Below are positions 36,321-49,744 of a DNA stretch of 64,000 bases, piece by piece; positions within the stretch are counted from its first letter, which is position 1; each line of letters starts with the position of its first letter. This stretch comes from Castor canadensis. Lineage: Eukaryota > Chordata > Mammalia > Rodentia > Castoridae. Both the position numbers and the translations under genes were made by a program. The notes beneath the pieces were generated by a model that made no database searches, had not been told where the DNA came from, and was given only the letters and a program-made list of their open reading frames with translations. The stretch is from positions 43,876,853-43,940,852 of the forward strand of contig NC_133387.1 in NCBI RefSeq assembly GCF_047511655.1, read 5' to 3'.

Positions 36321-39029
36321 ACAAGTCTGATAGCTTTCCAAAAACTGTTTTTAAAAAAAGATTAGTTTTCTGCAGAAGTTGATATAGCTTTGTTCCAAAC
36401 TCTGGAGATTGTATCGGTGATTTTCCTATAGGGATTTGTCAGAAGTTCCATGAGTATGTCTATTTTCATATACCGCAAACATTATTGCATGTACTGGGTC
36501 ATTAGGCTTGAATATAACAGTAGTTTGCACAGCCTTTTTACTCTATGGGAAATCTTTTGACTTATTCAATAAATATACTGAAACAGAAAACTCAAATATG
36601 ATATATGCTACCTCCCAAATCCAAATAAAGTAATCCAGAATTATGTCACCATAATCTTTGATGGCTAAATTAAAGCAGAGAGAAGGAATGCTGACATAGT
36701 TCTAAGACAAAACTATAAAAGTGTGCTATTGATCCTGTTGGAGGAAAGTCAGTAGACCACCACTGATGCTGGTGATCTTTGCAAGTTGTTATGGAGACAA
36801 AAGCATTTGCCTGATCAATTACTGTACATCAGATTCCAATGGGCTGTGCTGATTTGCTTTAGTAGAGAAACTATATCTGGAACCACAGCTGCAATTAGAA
36901 TAAATGTCTGATTATGTTTTTAGATAATCCACAGTAATTCTCTAAGATACATCCATCTCCTTCAAAATCCAACCAAGTGAATTAAATGAGGACATAATAG
37001 AAATCACTACCCCAGCATATTTCAAGTTTCTAATGATGACACTAATCTCCAGTTTCTCTAGTGTTACAGTACTACATTAGGTTCACTATTCTTGCAAGGG
37101 TGAGAAGTTCAAGAAGTCTACATATGTCCAGCCAAAATGGTTCTCACTTCATGACTCAAAGGTCAATTTGTTGAACCTGACTATTGCCATGTAAGTGTAT
37201 TCCAGTTATACGCACAGAGACCGGGGTAAAAATAATGTTGGTCTCTGAACCCAGAGGGGGGATAAACTTTGTCCAAATTTCCACTTGTAAACTCAAAATT
37301 GAAACCTCAAGTAAGGTTAGCACTTGTAAAAACCTGTTAGTGCATCCTAAAATTGTGTACTCTAAATGCTTTGCTTCCTTTACTCTTTTCCTGGCCCTGT
37401 ATAACTTGTCCACCATAATCCCAATTTTAGTAAATTACAACAGTATTTTGGGTCCCCATGGATTAACATAAATTTAGAAATAAGATTATGCAATCCCTAA
37501 ATATTCCGTATTTCCTTCTCCAAAGGACCTTCTCACTTTACTTAGTGCTTTCAGGTCATTTTGGGAAACATGTATGGTCCCTACTTTGTGGTCACAGGTC
37601 TTTTTGGGGAAAGCTCCAAGGAAGATTAAGCAAATATTTAGGATAGTATTTCAAGATTCACTTTTGTTAGGACTTGGCTTCCCAGGTCTGTCAACTGAAA
37701 CCAAGACTAAAGTGATTCAAGTCATGATCCTGGGTGCTGGACCAATAGTTTTATATTTTGAAATATTAAGATGTATTTTAGTAAGGTGTCCATGACTTAC
37801 ATTTTTATGAATACCATGATAATTATCTACAACCAAAAGTCCCTACAGATAATAAAAAATTCTTAATAAAAATGATTATTTGCCACTTCTGCTTCTATTA
37901 ATGTAATGCCCTTAATTCTAAGGATTAAACACTGCTACCTGAATCTTTCTCATCCAGAATTCCAAGATTACCAATGAATTCAGGGAGACATTCTCAATAG
38001 TAGCATCTCCCTCCCTCCTTTTGCCCTATAGAAGATAATGACCTCTGAAATGTTGTACTTGGAATGTTAGAAAACCTAAACCTAAAGGAATGTCTTTTGA
38101 TCTCTCTCTGAAGATATTAATAATGTATGTGTGACTGTGATAGCATGGGGAGGGGAAGGAATTGATTATGCAGGTCACATAGGCACTGTCTACTCCAAAA
38201 TCTCTATGTCTATGTGCCTTTTGATTCCTTCATCAATATTGTGTCACAGAATTTGTGGAATTTGAGCCTTGTTGAATGTGGACCATCAATGAGTCAAAGC
38301 TTCTGTTAACTAACCAACTTTTAGAAACACATCTAGTTACACAAACTAAAACACTAAATCACAAATGTCTACCAAGCTCCCCATAAATTTGGTCTTATTA
38401 GTTATATGTTACCTCTTAATCTAAACCCCTTAGAAATTTCAACGTGAATTTGAAAGATATTGCAAACATCCTGGAACATAACCTATCTTATGCTGTGTCT
38501 TACTTCATACTTGTTCCTATGGAATATTCTGAGATCTTATTCTAGCTTTGGGTCTAGAGGCAATAAAAGGTGTGTGCAATGGGTCTTTGGAAGGTTATCC
38601 CTTTGTATAGTGAATTCCCTGGGTAAAAAAATTATGAAAATATCAAACAAGGAGAGATTAGGGTAATTTTCTGTCTGCTTTTAGTGAGTTGATCCTGAAA
38701 TAAGAAATAAGTAAATCTTTCAGGAATGTTGTGAGAGCTGTTCTCTAACAATGACTTGAAACAAGGGCTTAAGGGCATGAACATTTGAGACTATTTTTAA
38801 CTTAATCCATAAGTGTACATATTTATGGAGTGCTATGTGATGCTTGGATGCCTGTATATATTGTGTCATGATTATTTTACTTATATTTTCAAAGTACCTA
38901 GCATCAGTTATTTCATTATAGTTACAAAAAAACTGGTCAATACAATTAAATAACAAATATCTTCTCACACAATGCAGTTTATATTTAAATCAGGTTAAAT
39001 GTGCCACCTCAGGCATTCATAATTTCATT
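36321..39029. other. NXPH1 intron, unique sequence
   Basis: 2.7 kb with no repeat I can assign. Opposite-strand frames at 37156-37471 are shadows of each other and show no family resemblance. The frame at 37574-37795 likewise. Confidence 0.45.
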
Positions 39030-39265
39030 AGGGTAAAAATCTTTTCTTCTAGCATTTTGAAATATACAGTACCTAACTGTGGTCTATAGTCTACTGTGCA
39101 ATAGCAGACTAGAATTTCTTACTCCTACCAAACTATAGCTGACCAACCTCATCCCCTTACACTCTCCATCCTCTGATAGCTGTCATTCCACTGTCTCACC
39201 CCATAGAATTTGCAGTCATTAGCATTATCCTAACAGCCAAGTTCAGGACCCATTTGATCTCTCCA
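39030..39265 (-). mobile_element. Old L1 (L1M-type) 3' end fragment
   Basis: 'agcattttgaaatatacagt', 'tggtctatagtctactgtgc', 'actagaatttcttactccta' and 'ctgaccaacctcatcccctt' are the reverse complement of old L1 3' ends. Confidence 0.78.
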
Positions 39266-41639
39266 TACCTTGGGTTCAATACATACTTCATTTAAATCAA
39301 CCAGAGTTAATGACTTAATTAACTGTATGCTGCTACATACTATAAACAAAGAGGTCAGCACAACTTTCAAGACACAGACCTAAACAAACCAGTCTCACAA
39401 TATTAGCCAATCATGGTATGTATTTGCTGGGACCACTCATAGTACCAAGCATACTTTCACACAGGGTTTTGTCAGGAAAACTAAAAGCAAACCAAGAATT
39501 TCAACAGAGAGTATGTAGCATGGAGAATTGGTTTCATCTGTTATTAGAAGGTTAATAAACATGATGGGTACATTAGAGTACAGAAGAGATAACAATTATA
39601 GAAAGCAGCTACTACCACTAAGGTAGAGAAATAGATGGAGGTATTATAGCACTTGAAATCTAGATACTCATAGATGGTACTAGGAATTGGACCTCTGAGG
39701 AGAGGTACTACCTTGCTGGTGCTAGCAGCTCTGAGGGAGCATGAAGAGGCTGGTTTGGAGAAGGCCAGAAGAAGCTTCTATTCAAGTATAGCTAAAGAAA
39801 TGCTGACAGTAAAAGCAAGCAAAAAGGGTAATATAAAGTCCCTTTCCTCCTCCTCCTAATATCCAGCCTCCCCAATATGTACCCTAATGGCAACACAAAA
39901 TAAGGGCCAGCTGATAAAGAGGACAGGACTCTCCAAAGCTGTATCCCCAGCACCACATATCTAAGTATGAAAAGATAGCTTGAGAGTCAAAAGACAACAG
40001 CTTGAAAATCGTCATACATGTTATATGAAGAAAGAAAAATTGTGGAGAAATTATAAGGAGTCAGAAACTAATTTTTAGTTTGAGACAAATGTGTCCAACT
40101 TACTGTAAGAATTTTAGTAAGTAATTTCATATTTCTGAACATCAGTTTCATCTGAAAAAATCCTATAACAATACCACTATGTCATCTTAGCAGGAGGCAT
40201 AATGTAGGTAAAACCACTTTGAATAAGAAAACTACTATATCATCATAAGCTTGTCTCACTATTATAGTCCATACTAGATGGAAGCAGGAAAATAATAGAT
40301 GAAAGAAATTTATAGATAATCTTAATATCTTCTTTTAGATGGTTTTATATTCTTTCCTATCCAGCTAGTCTATGAAAGGCACACAAAAAATAGTTAAATA
40401 AGCCCCAGTCCTAGCTGCCTGCAGAGATGTTAGCAAGTAGTAATGTCAATCCTAGGACAGTAGCAGAGACATGGTAGGATATTAGCTACTTAAGTAATTT
40501 CCAAAATGAATGACCAGTTTGAATAGCTGAAACATAGCCATTTACTATTTACACATGACCTAGTTCCCTTTCTGTGCTAATCTTTGACATGCCAAAAAGC
40601 ATCATAGAAAGCTGAACTTGAAAATTTAACTATTGCCTACAGAAATAATTAATCAAAGTTGGCCAAACTAAAACAAACTTTGGAATACAGAGGGTTTTTT
40701 ATTTTATTTTACATTGGTATCATGAGCACTTTGGGAAAGGGAATATTTAATAGATAAATTGGTACATTTTATTCAATTAAATTTGCTAGTTAGGAAAACA
40801 CAAAATTAGATAATAAAATTATTGGACTTACAGATACTCATCAGAGACTTTGAATAATCATCCACAAAGGTTTAGATCTATCCCAAGCTACACAGAATTG
40901 AAGATTTGATTATTATTGTTATCCTTATTAGAATTTTAGCTCTGCTAATTAAAGCTAAAAATCTCTCTAAAAGTAAATGGGGACTTATAAAACAACCAGA
41001 AAATATTTACTGTCTTCTTTGTGGCAAATACTTGATTCTGAGACTCTGAAATGAGGAAGAATTATGGTATCTTTATTGATTATTAACACAAAATTGAGTG
41101 CATAAATGCAGTGGGAGAATAATCAGCTCTACCTGAAGACACTAGGAAAATATTCTAAATGTGACATTTAAGCTGGACCTCAAAAACTTAAATCAAGTTT
41201 GCTATTTAGAAATTAGTAAAAGGGCAGTAAAGGTTAGGCAGCTGCATTGCAAAGGCAGAATCCTGAAAGGCACCAACATTTCAGGGAGACAATAAGCACT
41301 ATGTTGTAGGAATTTAGGGTGCAAGGGGTAGAAGCGGAAGGTAGAGGCAGACACGGAAAATGAAACTGGAGAAGAAATCAGGGTCAATGAATGAAGGGAT
41401 TTATTGCAGTTGCATCTGAGATGTTTGCACTTGATTTTGTCGCAAGCAGGATCCTAATGACACCTTTAGTAGAGGAGAGGATTATCTAATTTATGAATGT
41501 TCACAGGATAACTCTGCTACCGGTCTGGAACCAAAATTTATTGTCAAGAAACAGGAGTTAAAGAGAACTATTGCAATTGTCCAGGAAAGATCTGATTCTA
41601 GAAGAAAGAGTGAAGAAGAGTGTGAACTGAAGATATTCC
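39266..41639. other. NXPH1 intron, unique sequence
   Basis: No young repeat or gene recognised over 2.4 kb. The frames at 39674 and 41202 have no family resemblance. Confidence 0.45.
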
Positions 41640-41652
41640 ATATATACATATA

Positions 41653-41690
<38 letters not shown>

Positions 41691-41697
41691 GTATATC
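41640..41697. repeat. (CATATA)n microsatellite
   Basis: A regular 6-bp unit, catata, over most of the stretch, with a tactat irregularity near the left. The frames with repeated VYVY/CICI around it are artefacts. Confidence 0.9.
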
Positions 41698-41805
41698 TAG
41701 GATAGGTATATGAATGTAAATAAGAGAAAAGACTGGAAAACTGGAGGTTTGAGGTTTGCGAAATTGAGAGCCGGGAGAATGGTGAAATTTTCCATTTGAA
41801 CAGAG
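41698..41805. other. Short unique stretch
   Basis: Nothing recognised. Confidence 0.35.
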
Positions 41806-42112
41806 CAGGACTGAGCAAACTTCTGTAAAGGGCCAATAGTTTAGGCTATATCGGGCTTTCAAGGCCATACGGTCTTCATCACAAATATTCAGTTCTGTCA
41901 TTGTGACTTAAGAGCAGGAAGAGGCAATCATGTGTGGATATGTTAAAAAAATTATTTATGGATACTGAAATTTTAATTTCATCTTAGTTTCACATATTAT
42001 GAAATATTCTTTTCATTTTTTCTCAACATTCAAAGATTTAAAAATTATTTTCACTTAATAGCCCATGAAAAAACAGATTGGGCACACAGACCAAAATTTG
42101 CCAACCCCTACA
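41806..42112 (+). mobile_element. hAT-Charlie type non-autonomous DNA transposon
   Basis: The left end 'caggactgagcaaacttctg' plus 'taaagggccaatagtttagg' and the right end 'ccaaaatttgccaacccc' are imperfect inverted repeats (both read c.gg...gcaaa.tt inward). The middle 'gccatacggtcttcatcaca' followed by 'attcagttctgtcattgtga' is the usual body. No clear 8-bp target duplication survives. Confidence 0.75.
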
Positions 42113-43699
42113 ATAAATGTAGGAAGAAAGAGTGTTCAGGCTAAGTTTAAGATGCTGTAGTATATTCAGGCATGGATGTCCAGAAGGCAATTGTATAGCT
42201 TTGGACCTCAATAAAGGAAGCTTTCCCAAATGCTCTACAAATACAGTTCTTTGTGGTCATAAAAATCCGAAACTATGTGAGAAGGCAAATGCAGTAGGGA
42301 AATGAAAAGACCATATTGCAATCTAATGCTGCTTTTAAAGTACTTTTTAATTGAAGGTAAAGCAACATTTGAGGTTTTTACATTATCAAACTCAGGCACT
42401 TATCTCTATAATAGGCAGTTAGAAGCCAAGGCCAAAGAGGTAAGGCACTTATGACAGACCTTATGAAAGTAATGAAAGATGACAGAGTACAAGAACTAGC
42501 TAAAAAGCAAATAACATTTCATCCTTTATGGGTGAAAGACAGAAATGAAGTCTAATCTAATTTTAAAAAAGAAATTTTATTTGTTACCTGTCAAACATTG
42601 ATGCAAAAGATAAATAGAAGTAATTGAAACTCCTTCCTAAGCAATATGTAACACTGCTTCACAGCATCATGCTTGTTAAATAACCCTCAAACCACTCCAA
42701 TGATTCCAAACAGGAAGAGTTTACAATTTAATTTGGTAAAGAAAGAATGACAGTTTCTCAGGTGCCTCACTGGAGAGCTTTTCAGATGTGTGGCCCTGCC
42801 TTTCACAGGCAGAGTAATGAAAAGTAAATTTATCTCCAGGTTTCACCATTTATTTGGTTGGGGCACAATATTTCTGGTACACACTGGATTATGAACAGAT
42901 GAAATATTTCCTAAACCAAGTAATTTGATTCTGTGCAGATAGTAACCACAGGCAGTGTAATTAATTTCTTTTATATCTTCAACACAATGAGTGGATCTCT
43001 CTTTCTATCCATAAGACACAACTAGACACAAATCACCATGAAAAGCAAGGTGCAACATGAAGATTAAGAAATTTTCTATGATGTTGTAGATTCTAGCTAT
43101 TTATTGCCTCACAACAAAAGTGAAATGTTAAAAATCACTATTTAATACCCTGTCAATTTCCAATGCAAAGTGGCCCAAACAGAAGGAGACAGATTTAGTA
43201 TTTAAACTTATATTCTCTCCATCATCAAAGCCTGTCAAAAATCTTTGATATAGTACAAAGTGTGTTGATATATATTTATTTCTTAGTAACTATTTTCAAG
43301 TGTTGCACATTTTTTCAATGTTGAAATTAAAATGCTTTAGTGATAGTCCCTGAAACTATGGCTTACAAAACTGTCATATCTGTTCACAATTATATTTTTT
43401 CATGAGAATTACTGCCAAGTTAATTCTTTCTCAGTTATTCTTCCACAGAATAACAATACTGTTGGTACCCAATGAGATAAAACACTAACACTAAAATGAA
43501 CATTTCAGTATGTGAACTTCTACACATGGAAAATCAGAGATAAAGCCAGCTTTTCTGGTAAACAACTTTTAGTTTTAAATCTTAAAATAAAAATCATTAT
43601 AATTTACTAGACATTGAAGATGTCTAGTATCTCAGGCTATAATAATCTTTTCATAAGTTTCCTGTCCTCCCTCTCCTACTATTACTCCTGAACCACAAA
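42113..43699. other. NXPH1 intron, unique sequence with one hairpin
   Basis: Nothing recognised except a 10-bp inverted repeat at 43605-43629. Confidence 0.45.
43605..43629. repeat. 10-bp inverted repeat (hairpin)
   Basis: tactagacat (43605-43614) and atgtctagta (43620-43629) are perfect complements around a 5-base loop, tgaag. Confidence 0.8.
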
Positions 43700-43980
43700 T
43701 TCTCCATCATTTCTTTATATAATAGCCATAGTAATATTTTTAAATACTAATATTTAAAATGTTAATCAGACTATGTGTTTCTTGGGTTAAATCTGCCAAT
43801 AATTCAAATTCTCTTGCATAATCTTCAGACCCTGAATTAGCCTGCCTGCAGCATCCTTTGTAATCTCAGGCCCACCAGTGTTTCCACTCAATGAGCCAGA
43901 CCCTCTGGCTATCTTGCTGATCCTAAAATTTCTCAAACTTTTTTCCAGTCTCCAGAAGTCTCAAGTCTCAGTCTCAGTTG

Positions 43981-44048
<68 letters not shown>

Positions 44049-44970
44049 TTCTTTCATAATATTTTCTCTGGTTCCTTTATCTTACCTGACTACTTCACCT
44101 GGTTATTAAGTATTTTTCCAAATACAGATTGTGCTCACTCTTGTATTCAAATCATCACCTTTTCTGTCTCACCGAATGGCACACCCAGCACACCAGTTAC
44201 CAGTCTGACAATTCATTCTACTTTCCTAGCACTTCAGTCCATGTAATGAATGATTAAGTCTTTTTGATGTTATCTTTAATCACAAATTGATCACAACTGC
44301 AGCTACCATATCAGTCAGTTGCTGTTATTTCTCACCTGTGCCATTTCATAGACCCCATGCTTATTCTTCAGGGTCCTTGTCTACTAGGCATACAGAGAGA
44401 TCATTGATAAAAGTACATAAGACTATGTCATTCCAGCATTTCAATCCCTCTATTGGCATCTTTCACTCTTAGAAGCCAAATTCTTTGCACCACAGTCTAC
44501 AAGTTCCTTGACAATTCAATTTCCTCACTTCCTCATTTACTTGTATTGTACTCATTCTCTGCATAAATGACCTTTTTTCTGGTAGAACAAGTCATACTAA
44601 CTCCCACCGTAGGACTTCTGTTCTTTCCCAGGACTCTTTGTCTGGAAATTATATGCTGGCTCCTTTTCATTCAGGTGAAAGTTTAAAATGCCATATTCCT
44701 AAAAAAAAAGATCTTTCTCAAACTATTGGTGTGAAGAAGTTCCCACTTATCTCCTCTTACATAATCTTGCTTTGTTTTCATTGTAGAATTGGTTGTTTTA
44801 TGATATTTTCTGGATATTTAGTTATTTAACAATATTAGTCTCCAGAATATAAAAAGTCCATGAAAGCAAAAACATTGATCAAATTAGCCATTAGTCTATA
44901 TGCAATGCCTGCATAATCATTACTCTGAATGGATATTATAAAAAGGGTTGTTGAATGAATAAATATTCAG
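43700..44970 (+). mobile_element. L2 element, long diverged 3' portion
   Basis: Starts near 'tgttaatcagactatgtgtt'. It carries L2-like phrases such as 'gaattagcctgcctgcagca', 'gtctccagaagtctc', 'aagactatgtcattccagca' and 'tttcccaggactctttgtct'. It ends 'aaagggttgttgaatgaata', the standard L2 end. A (CT)n expansion (43981-44045) interrupts it. Open frames inside (43878, 44287, 44638) are chance. Confidence 0.75.
43981..44045 (+). repeat. (CT)n microsatellite, 65 bp
   Basis: Pure CT dinucleotides apart from a single 'cct' slip near 43988. It should be highly variable between individuals. Confidence 0.95.
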
Positions 44971-44992
44971 TATTTCCTGGAGGAAAAAAATA

Positions 44993-45076
44993 CAGTTTTT
45001 GGAGATACTGGGGATTGAACTCAGGGTCTCATACTTGTTAACAAGTACTCTACAACCTGAGCGATGCCCCAGTCCT
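44993..45076 (-). mobile_element. ID-type SINE
   Basis: 'ggagatactggggattgaac', 'tcagggtctcatacttgtta' and 'acctgagcgatgccccagtc' are the reverse complement of an ID element. Confidence 0.85.
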
Positions 45077-45949
45077 AAGAAAATTCTTTAGTTTAATGGT
45101 TTTCAAACTAAAATTTGTGCTCCTCAAGAAATGATGAGTTATTTTCCCAAAATGGTTTAAGCCACAGGAAAGCATGTTGAGTCTTCCTGAAACAGTTTTC
45201 TGTGGAGGTGTTTCAGACAATATGTTTATGTGAACCAGATAAGAATACATAACACATTAGAATATAAATGTTACATATTTCTTAGTATAAAACTACGTGT
45301 CTATGAAACTTCATTCCTTCAACAGTTGCTTCAGACTATGTTAACAACTCCTCAGTGCTATTAGCTTCTGTTTTAAGAGGTATGTGGACATTAAAAGAAG
45401 AAGTTAAAAAGCAAAATAATAACTCCACAAATGTTCAATGGGAACTTTGTTAGGAATAGATGGTACTTTTAATGCTAATTAGAAATACGACCCAAAAGGA
45501 AAAGTAGAACTTCTTCTTTGTTGGGTAATTTTCAGTGTTCTGAATCTTAACATTTGTAGGTCTTTTTCTTTTTTCTTGTAAGAAAGCTTTAAACACTATT
45601 ATTACCTGTCAGTGGCAGTAAATCTTTAACTATGGTACCATATACTCAGTGTATTAGAGGTCATGCTAAAAAACCAGGACAATGAGATACCCAAAATTCC
45701 TTAACAAGGAAGTCTATGGTGGTGTCATATCTACCCAACTATAAAGAAATTAAGAGGTAATGGTCATATAAATTGCATGTCATTGAGTCTAATTATGTCA
45801 GTATTATGAGTAAGAGATAAAAATGTGTTCCATGAGTACTTAGGTCAAGTAAATTGTAACTTCCACCAAAGTTATGAAGACATCTAGGAAGAAAACCTAA
45901 TAACTTTGGTTAAACAAACTATATTCTGTAATACTATAATAAGTAGGAT
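45077..45949. other. NXPH1 intron, unique sequence
   Basis: Nothing recognised. Confidence 0.45.
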
Positions 45950-46300
45950 CTGGCTTATGTCTCCATCAAACACCATCCAGGTGACTTTGGCGAAGTTATT
46001 AACCTCAGTCTCATCGCCTGTAATATGGAGATACTAGCACCAAACTCTTAAGGATATTATGAGGATCCAGGTGTGATGAAACACACCTATAATCCTAGCA
46101 TTCAGCACTCATGAGGCTAAGGCAAGATAAAAAATTCAAGGCCAGCCTAGGCTACATAGTAAGACCCTGTCCCTCCAAAAAATGTTGGAAAGATTGCAAA
46201 GAACAGTACACTTCAAAGACCTAGCACCCACCAAGCCATTAAGTTTCAGCTAATATTGTTACAGCATAATGCACCTACCATTACAAAAATTAAAAGTACC
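45950..46300 (+). mobile_element. MIR SINE, interrupted by a B1
   Basis: 'ccatccaggtgactttggcg', 'aagttattaacctcagtctc' and 'taatatggagatactagcac', then 'aaggatattatgaggatc'. After the B1, 'agtacacttcaaagacctag' and 'taagtttcagctaatattgt' close the MIR. Confidence 0.78.
46067..46182 (+). mobile_element. B1 (7SL-derived) SINE inside a MIR
   Basis: 'cacacctataatcctagcat', 'actcatgaggctaaggcaag', 'tcaaggccagcctaggctac' and 'atagtaagaccctgtccctc' match a rodent B1 in forward orientation. Confidence 0.92.
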
Positions 46301-47929
46301 CTATTCTAATTTCAGATTTAATATAAGAGAAAGTTTGGTTTAATAATACCAATGAATATTTAATGTTTTTTCTAACGGAAATGTTTTAATAAAAGTTGAT
46401 ACCCTAGTTCTGCCAGACATTCACAATTATATCCAATGCTTTTAAAAGTCTAAACCCCTAATACTTGGTTTTAAAGTAATAATGTATTCAGAGATTTTCT
46501 TTCCTAAGCAGACTGAATTATCAACAGAATCCCAAATCCTGCCCTGAAGTACTCATTTTAAATTTAATTTCACACTTATTTTCTTCAACTTATTTTATGC
46601 ATATACTTCTGAGAAGTTACCAGTACCTAAAGGCAGGGGCTATTTCATGTGACATTCTAATTGCATTGTGGTGGGGAAGGGGTTGTCATAGAGAAGGGGA
46701 TGAGATGGATTGTATAAATTACTAACATTTGTAAATTATAACATTTGAAATTTCTTGACTGATTTCCTGCTAGAAAGTACAAAAATCAATTTAATTATAA
46801 ATCAAATATCATCCAGTGAAAAACATTTTTAGTATAACCCTTTTAAGGAGAGATAAAATATTCAGAATTCAAAGCACAGCTTTTCAAAGCTGACATGTTG
46901 CTAGGATTAGGTCCATATTAATGTTTTAAAGTTGTTTTCTGAATCTACCATATGGACAAGTTAAGAAGTGAAATCACCACCCTCATAAAATGTCACCTTA
47001 GTAGTTCCCCCAGGACCACCTAGCTATACTTTCTGTTGGGATTTAGATCATTAAAAAAAAAAGTTTGTGGTTCATTGACAAGCATTTGTAGACAGAAAGA
47101 AATAACTCAAGTCTTTCTTATGTGCACACAAGATCACCCACATCACAGAGAAAATCCAGCTCTTACACTGAGGAGAGAGTTGAACCATGAATGTATTCCA
47201 ACACCATAAGCTCTTTCATGATACCCAACTTGAGGAGATGACCCACAGAAATGCATCTGGTCTGCTATTCTTGGTCCAAAAGTGACAGTTTATCATGAGT
47301 ATACCCATCACTCAGGCCTTCCTAGGGAATTTATTGCATGTTTCTTAAGCAAGACACTGCTTTTCATCAGAAAATCATTTTTTACAAATGTAATACTGAT
47401 TTGAGTACTCCTTCATAAAGCATGGAGTCTTCAAAAGATAAACATTTTCAATTACATGAGTAACTGTAGCCATAAGTGGAATGACCATATATTTATTGTC
47501 CAAACTGGGATAACTTTAAAGAGTGAAAAGAAAACATTAACAATTATGCCAAACTGAGAGGAAGAAATCATGAGCAATCTTGACAGAAAAGTAGTTCAAA
47601 TCAAGAACATACTTATTTAAGCAACCCTGAAGACTAAAATTGTGAGGGGGGAAAAAGATTTTCAATAACGGAAAATGGATGAAAATGACATTCAAAAAGC
47701 AAAGGAAAAAATAGAAGAAATAAAATAATGGTTTTTGATTGCCTGCTTTGGACCAAGGAAACTCCAACAACAATATGTAAGGTAGTGAGAATGTATTGAA
47801 CAACAATCTCCTAACATAAACATCAATGATGTTTTACAGAAAAGGAAACAACGTTTGTAAAGAGTAAGTCTCTTGTCAAAAATACTTACATAAAAAAGGT
47901 GAAAGTGTGATTCAAGCACTGAAACCTCA
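46301..47929. other. NXPH1 intron, unique sequence
   Basis: Nothing recognised. Overlapping minus-strand frames around 47537-47919 have no family resemblance. Confidence 0.45.
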
Positions 47930-48105
47930 TTAAATTTTGCCCAAGGTCAGTATAATTTAGACATTACATTTCTACTTTACATATAAGAAAACTGAGATTT
48001 GGGGACTATTCTCTGTTTAGAGATACATGTTTTATTTGGAATTTGTACTCACACTTAGGTCTGCCTGACTCTAAAGTCAGTGCTATGTCTACCAAAGATG
48101 GCCTG
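47930..48105 (-). mobile_element. MIR SINE
   Basis: 'ttctactttacatataagaa', 'aactgagatttggggactat', 'gtctgcctgactctaaagtc' and 'agtgctatgtctacc' are the reverse complement of a MIR. Confidence 0.82.
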
Positions 48106-48129
48106 GACTTTGTTTGTACAATGAGGTTT

Positions 48130-48330
48130 TCTTGGTTTTGTATTTTTTTTCTCCTCTTACTATCCCTTATCCTCCTTTTCTTCTTCCTCCTCTTCTTTCT
48201 TCTTCTTCAGAGAAATAGGGACTTTTTCTCCATCTTCACGCTTCTACTGTGCTTAAGTCCCATTTCCATTCTCATTTTTTTCTCCTTGCCTTCTCACTTT
48301 CTTCTTTTTTTCTCATTTCCTCAAGCTCTT
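48130..48330 (+). repeat. Polypyrimidine-rich stretch
   Basis: Long runs of T and C (for example 48145-48210 and 48270-48325) without a fixed unit. The 105-codon frame across it is a Leu/Phe-rich composition artefact. Confidence 0.65.
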
Positions 48331-48812
48331 TCTAAATATTTAATCAAGATTTGTACCTGAGCTTGTCAGAAGTCTTACCTTACTAGTAAAGTCTTCAGTA
48401 ATTCACTCCTTGCATCATTTATAGGCTCTTTTGTCTAATTTTGACTTGTTCAAACCCTCTTCTTTCTTGTCAAATTCAATCAGAGGTTCATTTCATCCTC
48501 CACTGAAAATACACACAATGTCCCTTTGTATTATTCTTGCTGCCTTTTCATCAAGGCTTCAGAAGTTATCATTATCTTTTTCTAAACAGAATAATAATCC
48601 ATAAATTACAATGTATACAAAAATGATACAGAAATTGGGCTAACACAAATGATTGGCCAATAAGAGCAGATTAAGAGGCAGCCATGGGAAATTTGCCCCA
48701 AAGTATTCCATGAGAAGAGTTGAATATCACTATATTAGACAATAGTGTGAGACAACTAATCAAGGAAGAGGTGGTATAGGTAGGGCACATATAAATCCTC
48801 TTCAGAAGCTAT
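48331..48812. other. NXPH1 intron, unique sequence
   Basis: Nothing recognised. Confidence 0.4.
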
Positions 48813-49744
48813 AACAAGGGAGATCCAAGATGGTGGTTAGGGTAGGGAATCAGAATTCCTGAGCTCTATGACTCCAGAAACCACTTCAAAATATGGGAGC
48901 TACATTTGGGTAATTCTGAGTGCTTCTAGCCAAAATAAAAACCACCAACACATTAGATGCACATAAAATTCAAGGTCTGACCCTTAAAACAGCCTTTAAT
49001 TGCACCTAACAGCCTGGAAAATCCCAGCACAGCAAAACCAAAAGGGCATGTCTGCCCTGGGAAAAAAGCCCCTTGGCTCTTTCTCCCTTTTTTTTTTTTT
49101 CTTTCTCTTTCAATAAGCAGAAGATAGGGCATCAAACAGAATTAAACTCTGTGACATCCTGGACCCCAAGCCAGGGGAAAACCTCCCTATGCCTTGCCAA
49201 ACTGAACCCAGTCCCAGGAAGTGTAGCCATTTCTCCCCACTGGCCAGTTTTAAAGCTGCCCACATAAACCTGTAGACACAACAGGTGAGTAACACACAAC
49301 ACACGGGACTCCCCTACCCCCTCCCTGGGAACATAATCCAGCTCAGCCCCTGTGCAGATTGAAACCCCCTCAACAAACTGAAAAGCATAAACAGCAAATT
49401 GTAATCTAACAGACAGCAGGGGTGGGGGTAGAAAGCTGAACCTCCCCAGGAGAATGGAGGTATGGCAAGGAGCCAAACTTTCAGGGAAAAGTAACAAAGG
49501 CTGAGTGTGGGGATGGAGCAACAAGCCAACCTCCCAAAGCTGGGCCATGGAGTTACTCTCAGGGAACTGAGCGCAGTACTCAAAACTGAATTACTCCAAT
49601 TTGCTTAGGGAAGAGCTGACCGGCCAGAGTTGGAACTGTTGGGCAATGCAGCTGCCATGTAGTGAAAACAATATCAGGTCTGACCACAATGCATGAACTG
49701 ACAGTGAGGTATCTCAGGTCTCAGTTGCAAATTAGTCTGTGAAC

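Noticed and set aside
39897-39960. Possible old SINE scrap ('agctgtatccccagcaccac')
   Set aside because: Only the tail end resembles an ID element; too short and diverged to call.
41558-41901. Minus-strand open frames with repeated Cys-Ile or Val-Tyr
   Set aside because: Translation of the (CATATA)n microsatellite.
43878-44246. 122-codon frame with a Ser-Leu run
   Set aside because: Runs through the (CT)n microsatellite in an L2; no family resemblance outside the run.
49110-49583. Overlapping minus-strand frames up to 138 codons
   Set aside because: Antisense to the GC-richer 5'UTR-like part of an L1; three frames are open at once, as expected from low stop content.
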